Shown here: positions 52,760 through 61,121 of the stretch, piece by piece
Layout of the letters: the number at the start of each line of letters is the position of its first letter
Numbering within the stretch: position 1 is the first letter of the stretch
DNA from: Lawsonibacter asaccharolyticus
GTDB lineage: Bacteria > Bacillota > Clostridia > Oscillospirales > Oscillospiraceae
Assembly (NCBI GenBank): GCA_003112755.1
Contig: BFBT01000001.1
Span: 3,038,001 to 3,102,000, forward strand
Length of the DNA: 64,000 nucleotides
Direction: 5' to 3'
Position numbers and translations under genes: made by a program
Notes under the pieces: generated by a model
Database searches by the model: none
What the model was told of the DNA's origin: nothing
What the model saw: only the letters and a program-made list of their open reading frames with translations

Positions 52760-53902
52760 TCACGCCAGAGCAGCCGCCACCTGTTCGATCAATTCTGTCA
52801 GTGTCTTGCACACCGTAGTCTCACATTCTGGTACGATAGAGCATGCTGTGGGACAGAACCACAGCCGTTGTTTCACGTTTAATCCAAAACTGTTCTGTAT
52901 CGTGTCAACTTGACTAGCCAGCGCCTGAACACTGCCCTTCACCAAATCGTAGTCATTGGCCAGCTCCGGTTTAATCGGCCGCACAAAGGCGTTGACCATA
53001 CTGACCGGCACCTTCTCCTCCTTGCATTCCACAAGGATCGCACTGGGAAGCACGTTTCCAGCAAAGCTGTTCTGTTTCCCTGATGGGTTGGTCAACGCCA
53101 TAGTACGGATCAACGCAGGGATGGCCGCTTTCACCAACTGCTCTGCATCCGGCGTATCCTTCAGGTTTTTCATCAAAATATCCGTATCCAGAGAGGCATA
53201 GATGTAGTAGCATGCGGAGTTGTAATCGGTATCCCCGATCATGGCGGACCCTTTTTCCTCTATCACCTCCCCGGAGAGCAGATCATCCATGGCGGTGAAA
53301 TAGTCGGATTCCATGTTCATCTTATTGGTAGAGATAGCATGGGCCACCTGCATGGCGGCTTCCACATCCCGGAACGCATTGGAAGTCACCATTCTCCCAA
53401 AGAGTGCCATGTCCAGTGTGACAGGGCGGCTCTCCGCTCCCTTTACCGCCTCCTGCAGATCCTTTGCCTTCAATGCCTTGACCTCTTTCAGGGATGGACA
53501 ATCCTTGAGCTTTTCATAAATAGCTTCCGCCACCGCCTGGATATCTTCCGGCGCATAGAACACAATCTGTGCGGTGTAGCTGCCATCCTTATTCTCTGCG
53601 CCGTCTTTGTTGCCAAATCCACTGATTTTGGGGAATACAGTGTCAATATACTCTTGACTGACTCCCATCTCCGCCAGCTTCTCTGCCACCAGTTGGGGCA
53701 GCTTACGGGTTCGAATGCCCAGATGTTCCGCTCCGATGGTCTGAGAGAACAGCGGCGAACGCCTCCAGCTCCGCTTCAAGCACTGGCTGGACACACGGCC
53801 CCGGGTCGTTCCGCCAAACATACAGGACTTGGGAGCGCCAGACTCATCCCGGTTCAGATTGACCGGGGGATAGTTTTTCAGCATATGGATCTCGTATAGC
53901 AT
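52760..53902 (-). CDS. cas7e: Cascade backbone subunit Cas7e (Cse4/CasC)
   Basis: The 380-aa protein has the Cas7e start EIHMLKNYPPVNLNRDESG and GGTTRGRVSSQCLKRSWRRS, and later DMALFGRMV and VQVAHAIST-type segments (here AMQVAHAISTNKMNMESDYFT broken at residue ~195). It forms the six-unit crRNA filament. Confidence 0.96.
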   Translation of the reverse strand: MLYEIHMLKNYPPVNLNRDESGAPKSCMFGGTTRGRVSSQCLKRSWRRSPLFSQTIGAEHLGIRTRKLPQLVAEKLAEMGVSQEYIDTVFPKISGFGNKDGAENKDGSYTAQIVFYAPEDIQAVAEAIYEKLKDCPSLKEVKALKAKDLQEAVKGAESRPVTLDMALFGRMVTSNAFRDVEAAMQVAHAISTNKMNMESDYFTAMDDLLSGEVIEEKGSAMIGDTDYNSACYYIYASLDTDILMKNLKDTPDAEQLVKAAIPALIRTMALTNPSGKQNSFAGNVLPSAILVECKEEKVPVSMVNAFVRPIKPELANDYDLVKGSVQALASQVDTIQNSFGLNVKQRLWFCPTACSIVPECETTVCKTLTELIEQVAAALA

Positions 53903-53905
53903 GGG

Positions 53906-54427
53906 TCATTCTCCTTCCTGTTCATCCAATGTTTCTTTCGGCTTGGTATAAAGTGCCCGGGCCCATTTCCGCTGCACACTCTGTTTCTCTCCGTTCCAAT
54001 AGAACAGATCCTCCAGCAAATGCTGACAGTCCACTGCATATCCTTTCGACCTCACAAACCGGATCAGTCTGGACAGCTTTTTGAGCATAAATCCATCCTC
54101 GTCCCACTGGAGATCCAGAAGCATTTCCAATCGGTGGCCGGTGCTCTCGGACATCTCTTTATCCCGACCAAGTTGATAGAAGATCTGCTCCAAAGGCTGG
54201 CGGCGTTTCTCATCTGTATCCCAGAGACAGTACAGACAAGCTGCCGCAAATGCTCGCTCCTCCTGCCACTGCGGTATGGAGAAAGGCAGGCACTGAAAGA
54301 AAACACGCATGGCCTGTCCATCCGCCTGACTCAGCATGGTCCCAGCTTCCCGTTTCAGAGATGCACGCTCTCCTCTCGGCAAGGTATCAAGCCGCTGGAA
54401 GAAACTGCTCCAATCCACTTCCTTCAT
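53906..54427 (-). CDS. cse2: Cascade small subunit Cse2 (CasB)
   Basis: The 173-aa helical protein has the Cse2 pattern (RGERASLKREAG, CLYCLWDTD, RRQPLEQIF, GYAVDCQHLLEDLFYW, RKWARALY). It stabilises the R-loop. ATG 54427 overlaps the cse1 stop by 4 bp. Confidence 0.92.
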   Translation of the reverse strand: MKEVDWSSFFQRLDTLPRGERASLKREAGTMLSQADGQAMRVFFQCLPFSIPQWQEERAFAAACLYCLWDTDEKRRQPLEQIFYQLGRDKEMSESTGHRLEMLLDLQWDEDGFMLKKLSRLIRFVRSKGYAVDCQHLLEDLFYWNGEKQSVQRKWARALYTKPKETLDEQEGE

Positions 54428-55869
54428 GTCTTCATCCCCTTCTTGATTGCCGCGATTTCTTTTCCAAGTACTTTTTGCTGATAATCCATAACCTGGAGCA
54501 TAGCTCTTCCGCGCAGGGTCAGCTGCTCCAAGGTCCAATCTGCACATTCCGCTGCTGTCCTGCATTGCCAGCTGATGGCCGCTGTCAGATTGGCAGCATA
54601 ATCAAATCCAGGCTGTGCCAACGCATCAAACTGGCTCCACAGTATCTGCTCGCAAACAGCGTAGTACCTCTGTCTGGCCTGAACACGGCTCTCCTCCGGG
54701 ATCTCCTCCAGGGCCAGCGCTTTATAAAGCGCCCGGCCCAACCGCTCCGCCTGCGCGACAAACTCGGTAATAAAGCGCAGCGCGTTCTCATTCCCCAGTA
54801 ACTTTTTGGGAATTTGAAGGTCGTGCCTCTGTGCCCTCATATAGTTTGCCTGATTGGTCTGAACTCCGTAAATCACAAGAGACATCGGACGATCCGAGGT
54901 ATCCAATTTTTCATACTGCGCTATGATCTGGGGAGCACGCTTTCCTTTCGTGTCAATCAGATCCGTTAGGTTGCGCCAGATCGCTTCATCCGCAGATGGC
55001 TTCCAGTTAAATCGTCCCTTTGCATTGTATCGGTATGTAACATGCGGGTCTGTCCAAGAATCTGTCACTTCAAAGTTCATTCCTTGGCTGAAATATACGT
55101 TTTCAACGTATTCACCAGACTCATCTGAAATTAGATGGATCCGCCTTGCTGGGAAAAACATACCAAACAGCCATGATGTCCTCGCCACTTTTTGTTTGGA
55201 TACCACTTCATCCGGATTACGCCACAAGACCGGAGGCCGATCAAGGGGCAGATCAATTCGATCCACCTCGATCATACCAAACACTAAAGTCTGAAACAGG
55301 TTCTTTCCCCGGATCAGTGTAAACCATGGCGGAGCGCCGTTCATATTAGAGGGATACCCCTGCGCCCCTGCGGTACAAAAAATCTGCGCAGCCAACATCA
55401 TCCGCAGCGCTTTGCCGGGCGTGTAAGTGATCTTCTCCCGCTTGTGATCGAAATGGATGTGGTTGTTCCCATTTGGGATAGAGTAATCCAATGTGGAGAC
55501 CGGTTTTGGATCTCGATCCCAATCTGCACGATATCGGGTCTGTAAAAATGGCCGCTCTGAATCGAAGAGGTCAAAGCTCACCCCCTCCTGTTCACACTGG
55601 CGCACATAGCGCTGGATAGTATCCCAATCAAATTGCCCCTCATCCAATAACTCCTCCAATACTTCCTCATCCTCTGGTCGAAGCATGTCCATGAGAAACA
55701 CGATCAGAAAGCGGTAAACACTGTACTCTACCATAGGAGATGGATCCTGAATTTCGCTGAGCAGGTGGGCCCTCTCCAGCGTTTCCAGCAGGCTAAGCTC
55801 TTTCATGCTTCCGTCCAGCTCTTTTACTGGGATCCACGGCTGCGTTAAAATTTGAAATGACGCCTTCAC
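54424..55869 (-). CDS. cse1: Cascade large subunit Cse1 (CasA/Cas8e)
   Basis: The 481-aa protein has the CasA pattern: FQILTQPWIPVKE at the start, DLFDSERPFLQTR, GKALRMMLAAQIFCTAGAQG-type segment, and the four-helix C-terminal bundle. It reads the PAM and recruits Cas3. GTG 55869 is preferred (AAGGGG 8 nt upstream); the more upstream GTG 55878 overlaps cas3. Confidence 0.94.
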   Translation of the reverse strand: MKASFQILTQPWIPVKELDGSMKELSLLETLERAHLLSEIQDPSPMVEYSVYRFLIVFLMDMLRPEDEEVLEELLDEGQFDWDTIQRYVRQCEQEGVSFDLFDSERPFLQTRYRADWDRDPKPVSTLDYSIPNGNNHIHFDHKREKITYTPGKALRMMLAAQIFCTAGAQGYPSNMNGAPPWFTLIRGKNLFQTLVFGMIEVDRIDLPLDRPPVLWRNPDEVVSKQKVARTSWLFGMFFPARRIHLISDESGEYVENVYFSQGMNFEVTDSWTDPHVTYRYNAKGRFNWKPSADEAIWRNLTDLIDTKGKRAPQIIAQYEKLDTSDRPMSLVIYGVQTNQANYMRAQRHDLQIPKKLLGNENALRFITEFVAQAERLGRALYKALALEEIPEESRVQARQRYYAVCEQILWSQFDALAQPGFDYAANLTAAISWQCRTAAECADWTLEQLTLRGRAMLQVMDYQQKVLGKEIAAIKKGMKT

Positions 55870-55874
55870 ACACC

Positions 55875-58457
55875 TCACCCCTTCTCAAAAAATATACCCA
55901 ACTCTTTGTCTGCAACGATTTGGGTTCCATCAGCTTGAGTATACCGCATATTTCCATTTTCATCTACTGTGGCAGTATAAATTTCGATCCCCTCCAGCAG
56001 TCTTCTGCCGAAGATCACGCCTTCCGTTCCGTGCCGCAGAAGTTTTGCCCGAACAGAGACACTGGCCTTCAGGATCTCACGCGCCTCTTCTCTGGTCACA
56101 TCTGATAGACACAGTCGGTCTCCACAATGCTGACTTTTGCTGCGTAAAGATCCAAACCGCTCCGGCGGCAAAAGTACAATACGTACGGTCGGTTCACCCA
56201 AGCGCGTCTTGGCCGAGAGGTAGCTGCTGCTTTCCAGATCGTCAAATTGAATCCGTTCAGCTTCTTTGATCGGGGTGTATCCCTTTTCAGGGGCATTGAT
56301 CAGATAACCTCCGCCGGCCGCCGCTTTAACCTGATCTTCCATTAGGTGATCTATCCAGAGATCCAATTCCTCCGGTGGAGCCGCTTCTGGGCTGTAGCCT
56401 TGCTCCACCAATGTGGGCAGATCCTCTGGAATCTGTATTTCACTGCGTTCTTCCAACAGATGAATACTCTGCTTCAGAAGACACTCTGGGTAAATATAGC
56501 CGTCCGCCTCAAATTTTCCTGTCTCATCAGGAATCAGCACATAGAACCGTGGGGCAGCAAGATGAGGCGGCCGGGGCGTATCTTCATGGCGAAACTCCCG
56601 TCCAAGGCGCTGGAGCAGAAGGTCAATTGGCGCGATCGAAGTCATCATAACGTCAAAATCCACATCCAGAGACTGCTCCACCACCTGAGTGGCCACTAGA
56701 ATAGCCTTCTGCGGGCGAGCTGCCTTTTCTTTTCCAAAGAGACGGATACAGCGCTGTTCGATTTGATCCCGCTGGCCAATCGGAAAACGCGCATGGAATA
56801 AAAGCAATTCTCCATCAAATTCTTTGGTTTTGAGCGCTTGGTAGGTCTCCTGGGCTTGCTGGACGGTATTGAGCAAAATACAGAGGCATCCACCGTCTTT
56901 CACCAGTCCCATCGCCTTCTCGGCAATCTGTTCCGCATGATGCAGCACCGGGCAAAGCTCGACGGATACTGTCTGTCGTTTTTCCGTCCGGCTGACCGGC
57001 CGCACGATTACATTCCCTGACTCTGTTACAGCAGTAATCGAAGGATAGCATGGCTGGATTGGATGATCGGTATAGGCAGACAACATTTGCGCCTTTTTCT
57101 CCGGCGGAAGAGTGGCAGACAACAGGACCACAGGGATCTCCAGGGCTTTACACCATTCTAGCAGCCGATGGAGGATCTCACTCATATAGACATCGTAGGA
57201 GTGGAGCTCATCGATCACCAAAGTTTTCTCTGCCAATCCCAGCAGCCGCAAAACGCCGTATTTCACCAGCAAGACAGACATCATTGCCTGATCCACCGTG
57301 CCAACCGCATAGGAACTCAATAACCCTCGACGCACTGGAAGAAGCCAGCTTGAGGCATAGCGCTCCTCCTCTGTCTCGAATTTAGGCCAGGATTGGGTAT
57401 TGTCTCCGTCAACCAGCCAGGCCATACTGTGAAGGAGACGGACTGAGTCTGGAAACTGATGCAGCTTTAATAAAGTCCGCATACGTCCAACCATCTGATT
57501 GGAGGTAGCTGCTGTAGGCAAACCAACATAGAAACCACTTTTCCCCCACTGTTTGGCCCTTCGAATCCCTGCATAGATTCCGGCCTCCGTTTTTCCCTCC
57601 CCCATAGGTGCCTCCAACAGTACCACAGAAATGCGCTCCTGTGCCTGTTGAAAAAGGGCCTCAGTTTCTGATTGCAAGCCCCGCATTACATCTCTTGGAA
57701 TATTGGGCCACACATCATGAAATTCATTTCCAAAGTCTGCGGCCTGCGATGTCAGTCCGCTCAGCATCAAAAATTTTTCCGCAAGACATTTTGCGTGCTC
57801 CTCCCCATCCGGCTGATTGATCCAGAGTTCTGCTTGGGCAAAATAGTTACTGGATGCAATCCAGTCCGACAGGATCACAATTCCAAGCAGCAGCGCACCT
57901 ACACTTCCTCTGTTTTCTTTCCCAAGAGGGGGTAAAAATAATTCCTCAGAGCGTAAAAATCGAAGCCGCATCCAGTGCTCGAATTCTTCCTGAAGATGAT
58001 TCCAAAAGAGATCTTGCCGGTCCCCTTCCGTTCCGCTTTTCCCTTGGTGATGCACTTCTAGAATATCCGCATAGAATTTAGCTGCGCTTTGATTCGAGGC
58101 TTCCTTCCAGAGGCGTTCCCGCAGACAACGCCAGGTAGTTTTCTCATGACGGATCTGGTTTAAAGCAGGAAAGTCTGGTTTTACACCCTCTTTATCCATA
58201 CTTTCCTTCATAGGCAACCAGCGATATTGAAATTGCCCTTCTATCTTACCCACATCATGAAGGGATACAAGGTATCCAATCCAGTCTGTAAATTTCTCTG
58301 GAGTGCACGATAATAACGCCAACAATTTATTTCGTACGCCTGGGACAATCATCTTATGAACGATGACTTGTGCGACAATCCCAGAAATGAAGGAATGGGT
58401 CAGAATGGATTGAAAAGGTTCTGTCTTCGCCCATATCTGTTGTAAACCAATGCTCAT
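55875..58457 (-). CDS. cas3: CRISPR-associated nuclease-helicase Cas3
   Basis: The 860-aa protein joins an N-terminal HD nuclease (LTHSFISGIVAQ, SLHDVGKIEGQFQYRW) and a superfamily 2 helicase: LLEAPMGEGKTEAG (Walker A), VIDELHSYD (Walker B), LLSATLPP, TQVVEQSLDVDFD and QRLGREFRH. It degrades target DNA after Cascade binding. ATG 58457 follows AGGAGGT. It is the first gene of the cas operon. Confidence 0.96.
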   Translation of the reverse strand: MSIGLQQIWAKTEPFQSILTHSFISGIVAQVIVHKMIVPGVRNKLLALLSCTPEKFTDWIGYLVSLHDVGKIEGQFQYRWLPMKESMDKEGVKPDFPALNQIRHEKTTWRCLRERLWKEASNQSAAKFYADILEVHHQGKSGTEGDRQDLFWNHLQEEFEHWMRLRFLRSEELFLPPLGKENRGSVGALLLGIVILSDWIASSNYFAQAELWINQPDGEEHAKCLAEKFLMLSGLTSQAADFGNEFHDVWPNIPRDVMRGLQSETEALFQQAQERISVVLLEAPMGEGKTEAGIYAGIRRAKQWGKSGFYVGLPTAATSNQMVGRMRTLLKLHQFPDSVRLLHSMAWLVDGDNTQSWPKFETEEERYASSWLLPVRRGLLSSYAVGTVDQAMMSVLLVKYGVLRLLGLAEKTLVIDELHSYDVYMSEILHRLLEWCKALEIPVVLLSATLPPEKKAQMLSAYTDHPIQPCYPSITAVTESGNVIVRPVSRTEKRQTVSVELCPVLHHAEQIAEKAMGLVKDGGCLCILLNTVQQAQETYQALKTKEFDGELLLFHARFPIGQRDQIEQRCIRLFGKEKAARPQKAILVATQVVEQSLDVDFDVMMTSIAPIDLLLQRLGREFRHEDTPRPPHLAAPRFYVLIPDETGKFEADGYIYPECLLKQSIHLLEERSEIQIPEDLPTLVEQGYSPEAAPPEELDLWIDHLMEDQVKAAAGGGYLINAPEKGYTPIKEAERIQFDDLESSSYLSAKTRLGEPTVRIVLLPPERFGSLRSKSQHCGDRLCLSDVTREEAREILKASVSVRAKLLRHGTEGVIFGRRLLEGIEIYTATVDENGNMRYTQADGTQIVADKELGIFFEKG

Positions 58458-58607
58458 AGGAATACCTCCTCTCACTTATATTGAAATCATTTTACATTCA
58501 AATCTGTCCAATAAATGAGACTCAGGAAAATTTTTTATTTCTGTGATTTTGAGTATAACATTATTTGAACGCTGTTTGTACAATAAAGATTACTGCCTCT
58601 AAGAAAG
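58458..58607 (-). promoter_or_regulatory. AT-rich region upstream of cas3
   Basis: Probably holds the cas operon promoter; candidate -10 boxes on the minus strand include TATACT near 58553 and TAAAAT near 58490, but no -35 is convincing. An inverted repeat TTGAA-N-TTCAA spans about 58483-58503. No gene is seen. Confidence 0.4.
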
Positions 58608-58653
58608 TTGTCCTTACACCATTGCAGCAGAGCAGAAAGCCCGCCTCACCTAT
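58608..58653. other. attR: right junction of the element in cotJC
   Basis: The element arm 58608-58629 (CCTTAC-A-CCATTGCA core) meets the central GA at 58630-58631, followed by cotJC sequence (GCAGAAAGCCCGCC). Confidence 0.88.
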
Positions 58654-58848
58654 GACAATATCCTGCGTCTCAGTGATGACCCGGATGTGAACAACGTGAT
58701 CCGCTTCCTGCGGGAGCGGGAGATCGTCCACTTCCAGCGCTTCGGCGAGTGTCTGCGGCTGTGCAAGGAAAAGATGAACAGCAAGAATGTCTATCTCACC
58801 AACCCCGCATTCGACAAACAGATGACGCCCCAGCCCCGAAATGCCTGA
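58624..58848 (+). pseudogene. cotJC: cotJC, 3' part, separated by the element
   Basis: This is an open frame of 74 codons with no start. It encodes the CotJC C-terminus: AAEQKARLTYDNILRL, then SDDPDVNNVIRFLREREIV and HFQRFGECL, with the missing Glu and His ligands. Its first 8 bp (GCAGCAGA) duplicate the end of the 5' part, and the frame is continuous with it. Joined, the two give 208 codons, a normal CotJC length. The terminator of the cotJ operon follows. Confidence 0.93.
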
Positions 58849-58877
58849 GTGTCCCGGAGTCTGTTATCAAAAGGTGC

Positions 58878-58914
58878 AAAAAAGCCTGCGGTCCATCAGA
58901 CCGCAGGCTTTTTG
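58878..58914. terminator. Bidirectional terminator after cotJC
   Basis: GCCTGCGGTC-CATCA-GACCGCAGGC with AAAAA before and TTTTT after. Confidence 0.92.
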
Positions 58915-58919
58915 TGGGT

Positions 58920-60041
58920 TCAGACCCGGATCAGCTCATAGGTCCGGCTGCCCAGGCCGATCTTTTCCCCATGGGCCAAGCAGCTCTCCCACTCGCACTC
59001 CGGCGTCACATTCCGGAAGTGGTCGTGGAGATCATGGAAGCCTTCCTCGTGCATCCGGTCATCCAGAAGGCTGCCTGGGATGGGCTGCTGCCGCAAACAG
59101 GCATCCACGCACGCCTGGTCCAGGGCCACCGGGTCAAACGAAGCGAACATCCCCACATCAGGCAGAATGGCCATATCGTTGTCCCCATGGCAGTCGCAGT
59201 AGGGAGATACATCGATCACCAGGCTGATGTGGAACTGGGGCCGTCCATCCACCACCGCCTTGGCGTATTCGGCCATCTTCCGGTTCAGCTGCTCACAGGC
59301 ACAGTCGTTGGGGTTAAAAATGGCATCAAAGTTACACACCGCGATGCACCGCCCGCAGCCCACGCACTTTTCCTGGTCAATAAATGCCTTACCCCCATCG
59401 TAGGAGATAGCGTCCTGCCCGCACTGCTTGATGCACTGGCGGCAGCCTGCGCAGCGCTTCTGCTTCACCACCGGCTTTCCGCCGGAGTGCTGCTCCATCT
59501 TGCCCCGGCGGCTCCCGCACCCCATGCCAATATTTTTCAGCGCACCGCCGAACCCGGTCTGCTCATGGCCCTTGAAGTGGCTCAGGCTGATGAACACATC
59601 TGCATCCATGATGGCACGGCCGATCTTAGCCTTCTCCACATACTCGCCCCCCGCCACCGGGACCTCTACGTCATCATTGCCCCGCAGGCCATCTCCAATG
59701 ATGACCTGACAGCCGGTGGAGAAGGGGGAAAACCCGTTCTCATAGGCGCTCTCAATGTGCTCCAGGGCATTTTTCCGCCTCCCCGGGTAGAGGGTGTTGC
59801 AGTCCGTCAGAAAGGGAACGCCGCCCAGCTCCTTCACCACATCCGCCACCGCCTTGGCGTAGTTGGGCCGCAGATAAGTCAGGTTCCCGGGTTCTCCGAA
59901 GTGGAGCTTGATGGCCACCAGCTTTTTTTCCATGTCGATCTCACCGATCCCAGCGCTACGGATCAGCCGCTGAAGCTTGGTGAGCTGGCTTGTCCCCACA
60001 GGGGCCCGGAGGTCCGTAAAGTAAACTTTCGATTTGTTCAT
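58920..60041 (-). CDS. DUF362 domain protein with two 4Fe-4S clusters
   Basis: The 373-aa protein has an N-terminal DUF362 part (KLHFGEPGN, LRPNYAKAV, SLSHFKGHEQTGFGGALKNIGMG broken by Gly-rich loop) and an internal ferredoxin domain with CAGCRQCIKQCG and CVGCGRCIAVCN at residues ~190-230. Such proteins are thought to move electrons; the substrate is unknown. ATG 60041 has GGAGA upstream. Confidence 0.88.
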   Translation of the reverse strand: MNKSKVYFTDLRAPVGTSQLTKLQRLIRSAGIGEIDMEKKLVAIKLHFGEPGNLTYLRPNYAKAVADVVKELGGVPFLTDCNTLYPGRRKNALEHIESAYENGFSPFSTGCQVIIGDGLRGNDDVEVPVAGGEYVEKAKIGRAIMDADVFISLSHFKGHEQTGFGGALKNIGMGCGSRRGKMEQHSGGKPVVKQKRCAGCRQCIKQCGQDAISYDGGKAFIDQEKCVGCGRCIAVCNFDAIFNPNDCACEQLNRKMAEYAKAVVDGRPQFHISLVIDVSPYCDCHGDNDMAILPDVGMFASFDPVALDQACVDACLRQQPIPGSLLDDRMHEEGFHDLHDHFRNVTPECEWESCLAHGEKIGLGSRTYELIRV

Positions 60042-60085
60042 AGATCTCACATCTCCTCACATGCATCGATTGCATCGATCAAAAC

Positions 60086-61042
60086 TCAGTTGGACGGCAT
60101 CTGTTGTTTGGCGCGTCTGATCTCCAGTATCCCGGGGATGATATTGGCAAACGAGCCCGCCAGGATCAGCAGGATACCCGCCAGCATATTGCCCGGGATC
60201 TCCTCCCCGTGGACCATCCAGGCCAGTATGGGCGAGAGCGCCGGCTTGAAGAAATACACCAGCGAGACCACGCTGGCCGGCTGGTATTCCATAGCCAGGA
60301 AGTAGGCGCAGAAACCCACGCCGGCCACGCCGGCCGAGACATAGAGCACATAGGGCAGGTTCTGGAGGGTATAGCCCTCCAGAATGGGGATCTGGGCAAA
60401 GGAGGGCAGACCGATGGACTGGAAGAATCCCGCCACGGCGGGGATATGGGTGATCAGGATAAAGCAGAAAATGATGACGCTCCCGAAGAGGAAGCTGAAG
60501 CAGGTGACCACCGCGCCCCCGTACTCCGCACACTTTCGTTTGCCCATCACCCCGTAGATGGAGAACAGCACAGTGGAGCACAGGGCCAGTCCTACGCCCA
60601 CCATGTTCAGCTTGATATGCAGGGGGTTGATAATGGCCAGGGTCCCCAGGATCTCCAGACTCAGGGCTGCCAGATGGCGCCTCTTGATGGGCTCCTTCAG
60701 GATCATGAAGGCAAAAAAGGTAACAAAGACTGGGTTGCAGCTGAACAGGACCGCCACCACGGAGGACTCGGTAAAGTTGATGGACATCTGATAGATCGGC
60801 ATGCAGATGGCAATGCCGATCAGGCCCAGCAGGGCGAAATAGGCCACGCTTTTCCGGTCCAGGCGCTTGCTTCGCTTCTTTAGGGTGTAGACAGCCACCG
60901 GGGCCAGAAAAACGAAGCCGATGGAAAAGCGGGCCAGCGTCAGCTGGACCGGATTGACCTCCCCCGCGATGAGTTTCAGCACCACCTCCATGGAACTGAA
61001 CGCGATAGTTGCAATCAGGATAAAAAAATATCCTTTTTTCAT
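60086..61042 (-). CDS. EamA/DMT-family transporter
   Basis: The 318-aa protein has ten predicted membrane helices in two EamA halves (the second with FSIYGVMGKR and AYFLAMEYQPASVVSLVYFFKP, split by loops). It probably exports metabolites; the substrate cannot be told. A minus-strand TATAAT lies at about 61087-61092. Confidence 0.9.
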   Translation of the reverse strand: MKKGYFFILIATIAFSSMEVVLKLIAGEVNPVQLTLARFSIGFVFLAPVAVYTLKKRSKRLDRKSVAYFALLGLIGIAICMPIYQMSINFTESSVVAVLFSCNPVFVTFFAFMILKEPIKRRHLAALSLEILGTLAIINPLHIKLNMVGVGLALCSTVLFSIYGVMGKRKCAEYGGAVVTCFSFLFGSVIIFCFILITHIPAVAGFFQSIGLPSFAQIPILEGYTLQNLPYVLYVSAGVAGVGFCAYFLAMEYQPASVVSLVYFFKPALSPILAWMVHGEEIPGNMLAGILLILAGSFANIIPGILEIRRAKQQMPSN

Positions 61043-61121
61043 GTTAAGTGTCTCCCCTTACAGGCTCATGTAAGTTTGTTTTTTGATTATAGCACAGCAG
61101 GCCCTGAAAAGGAACCAAAAC

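Larger units (their letters stand above)
31856..58631. mobile_element. 26.8-kb serine-integrase element carrying a type I-E CRISPR-Cas system, inserted in cotJC
   Basis: The bounds are set by the split cotJC gene and the shared 8 bp GCAGCAGA. Joining the two ends gives an attP with 22-bp arms (19/22 inverted identity) around GA. The element holds a large serine recombinase, an excisionase-like gene, a MobC-like protein and short relaxase, two insertion sequences, a toxin-antitoxin pair, amidoligase/GATase genes and the CRISPR-Cas locus. Several genes are visibly richer in A+T than the flanks. Excision would restore cotJC exactly. Confidence 0.9.

Noticed and set aside
58749..60305. 518-codon open frame on the plus strand
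   Set aside because: Antisense to the DUF362 gene, which has clear ferredoxin and DUF362 motifs; GC-rich third positions create the shadow frame.
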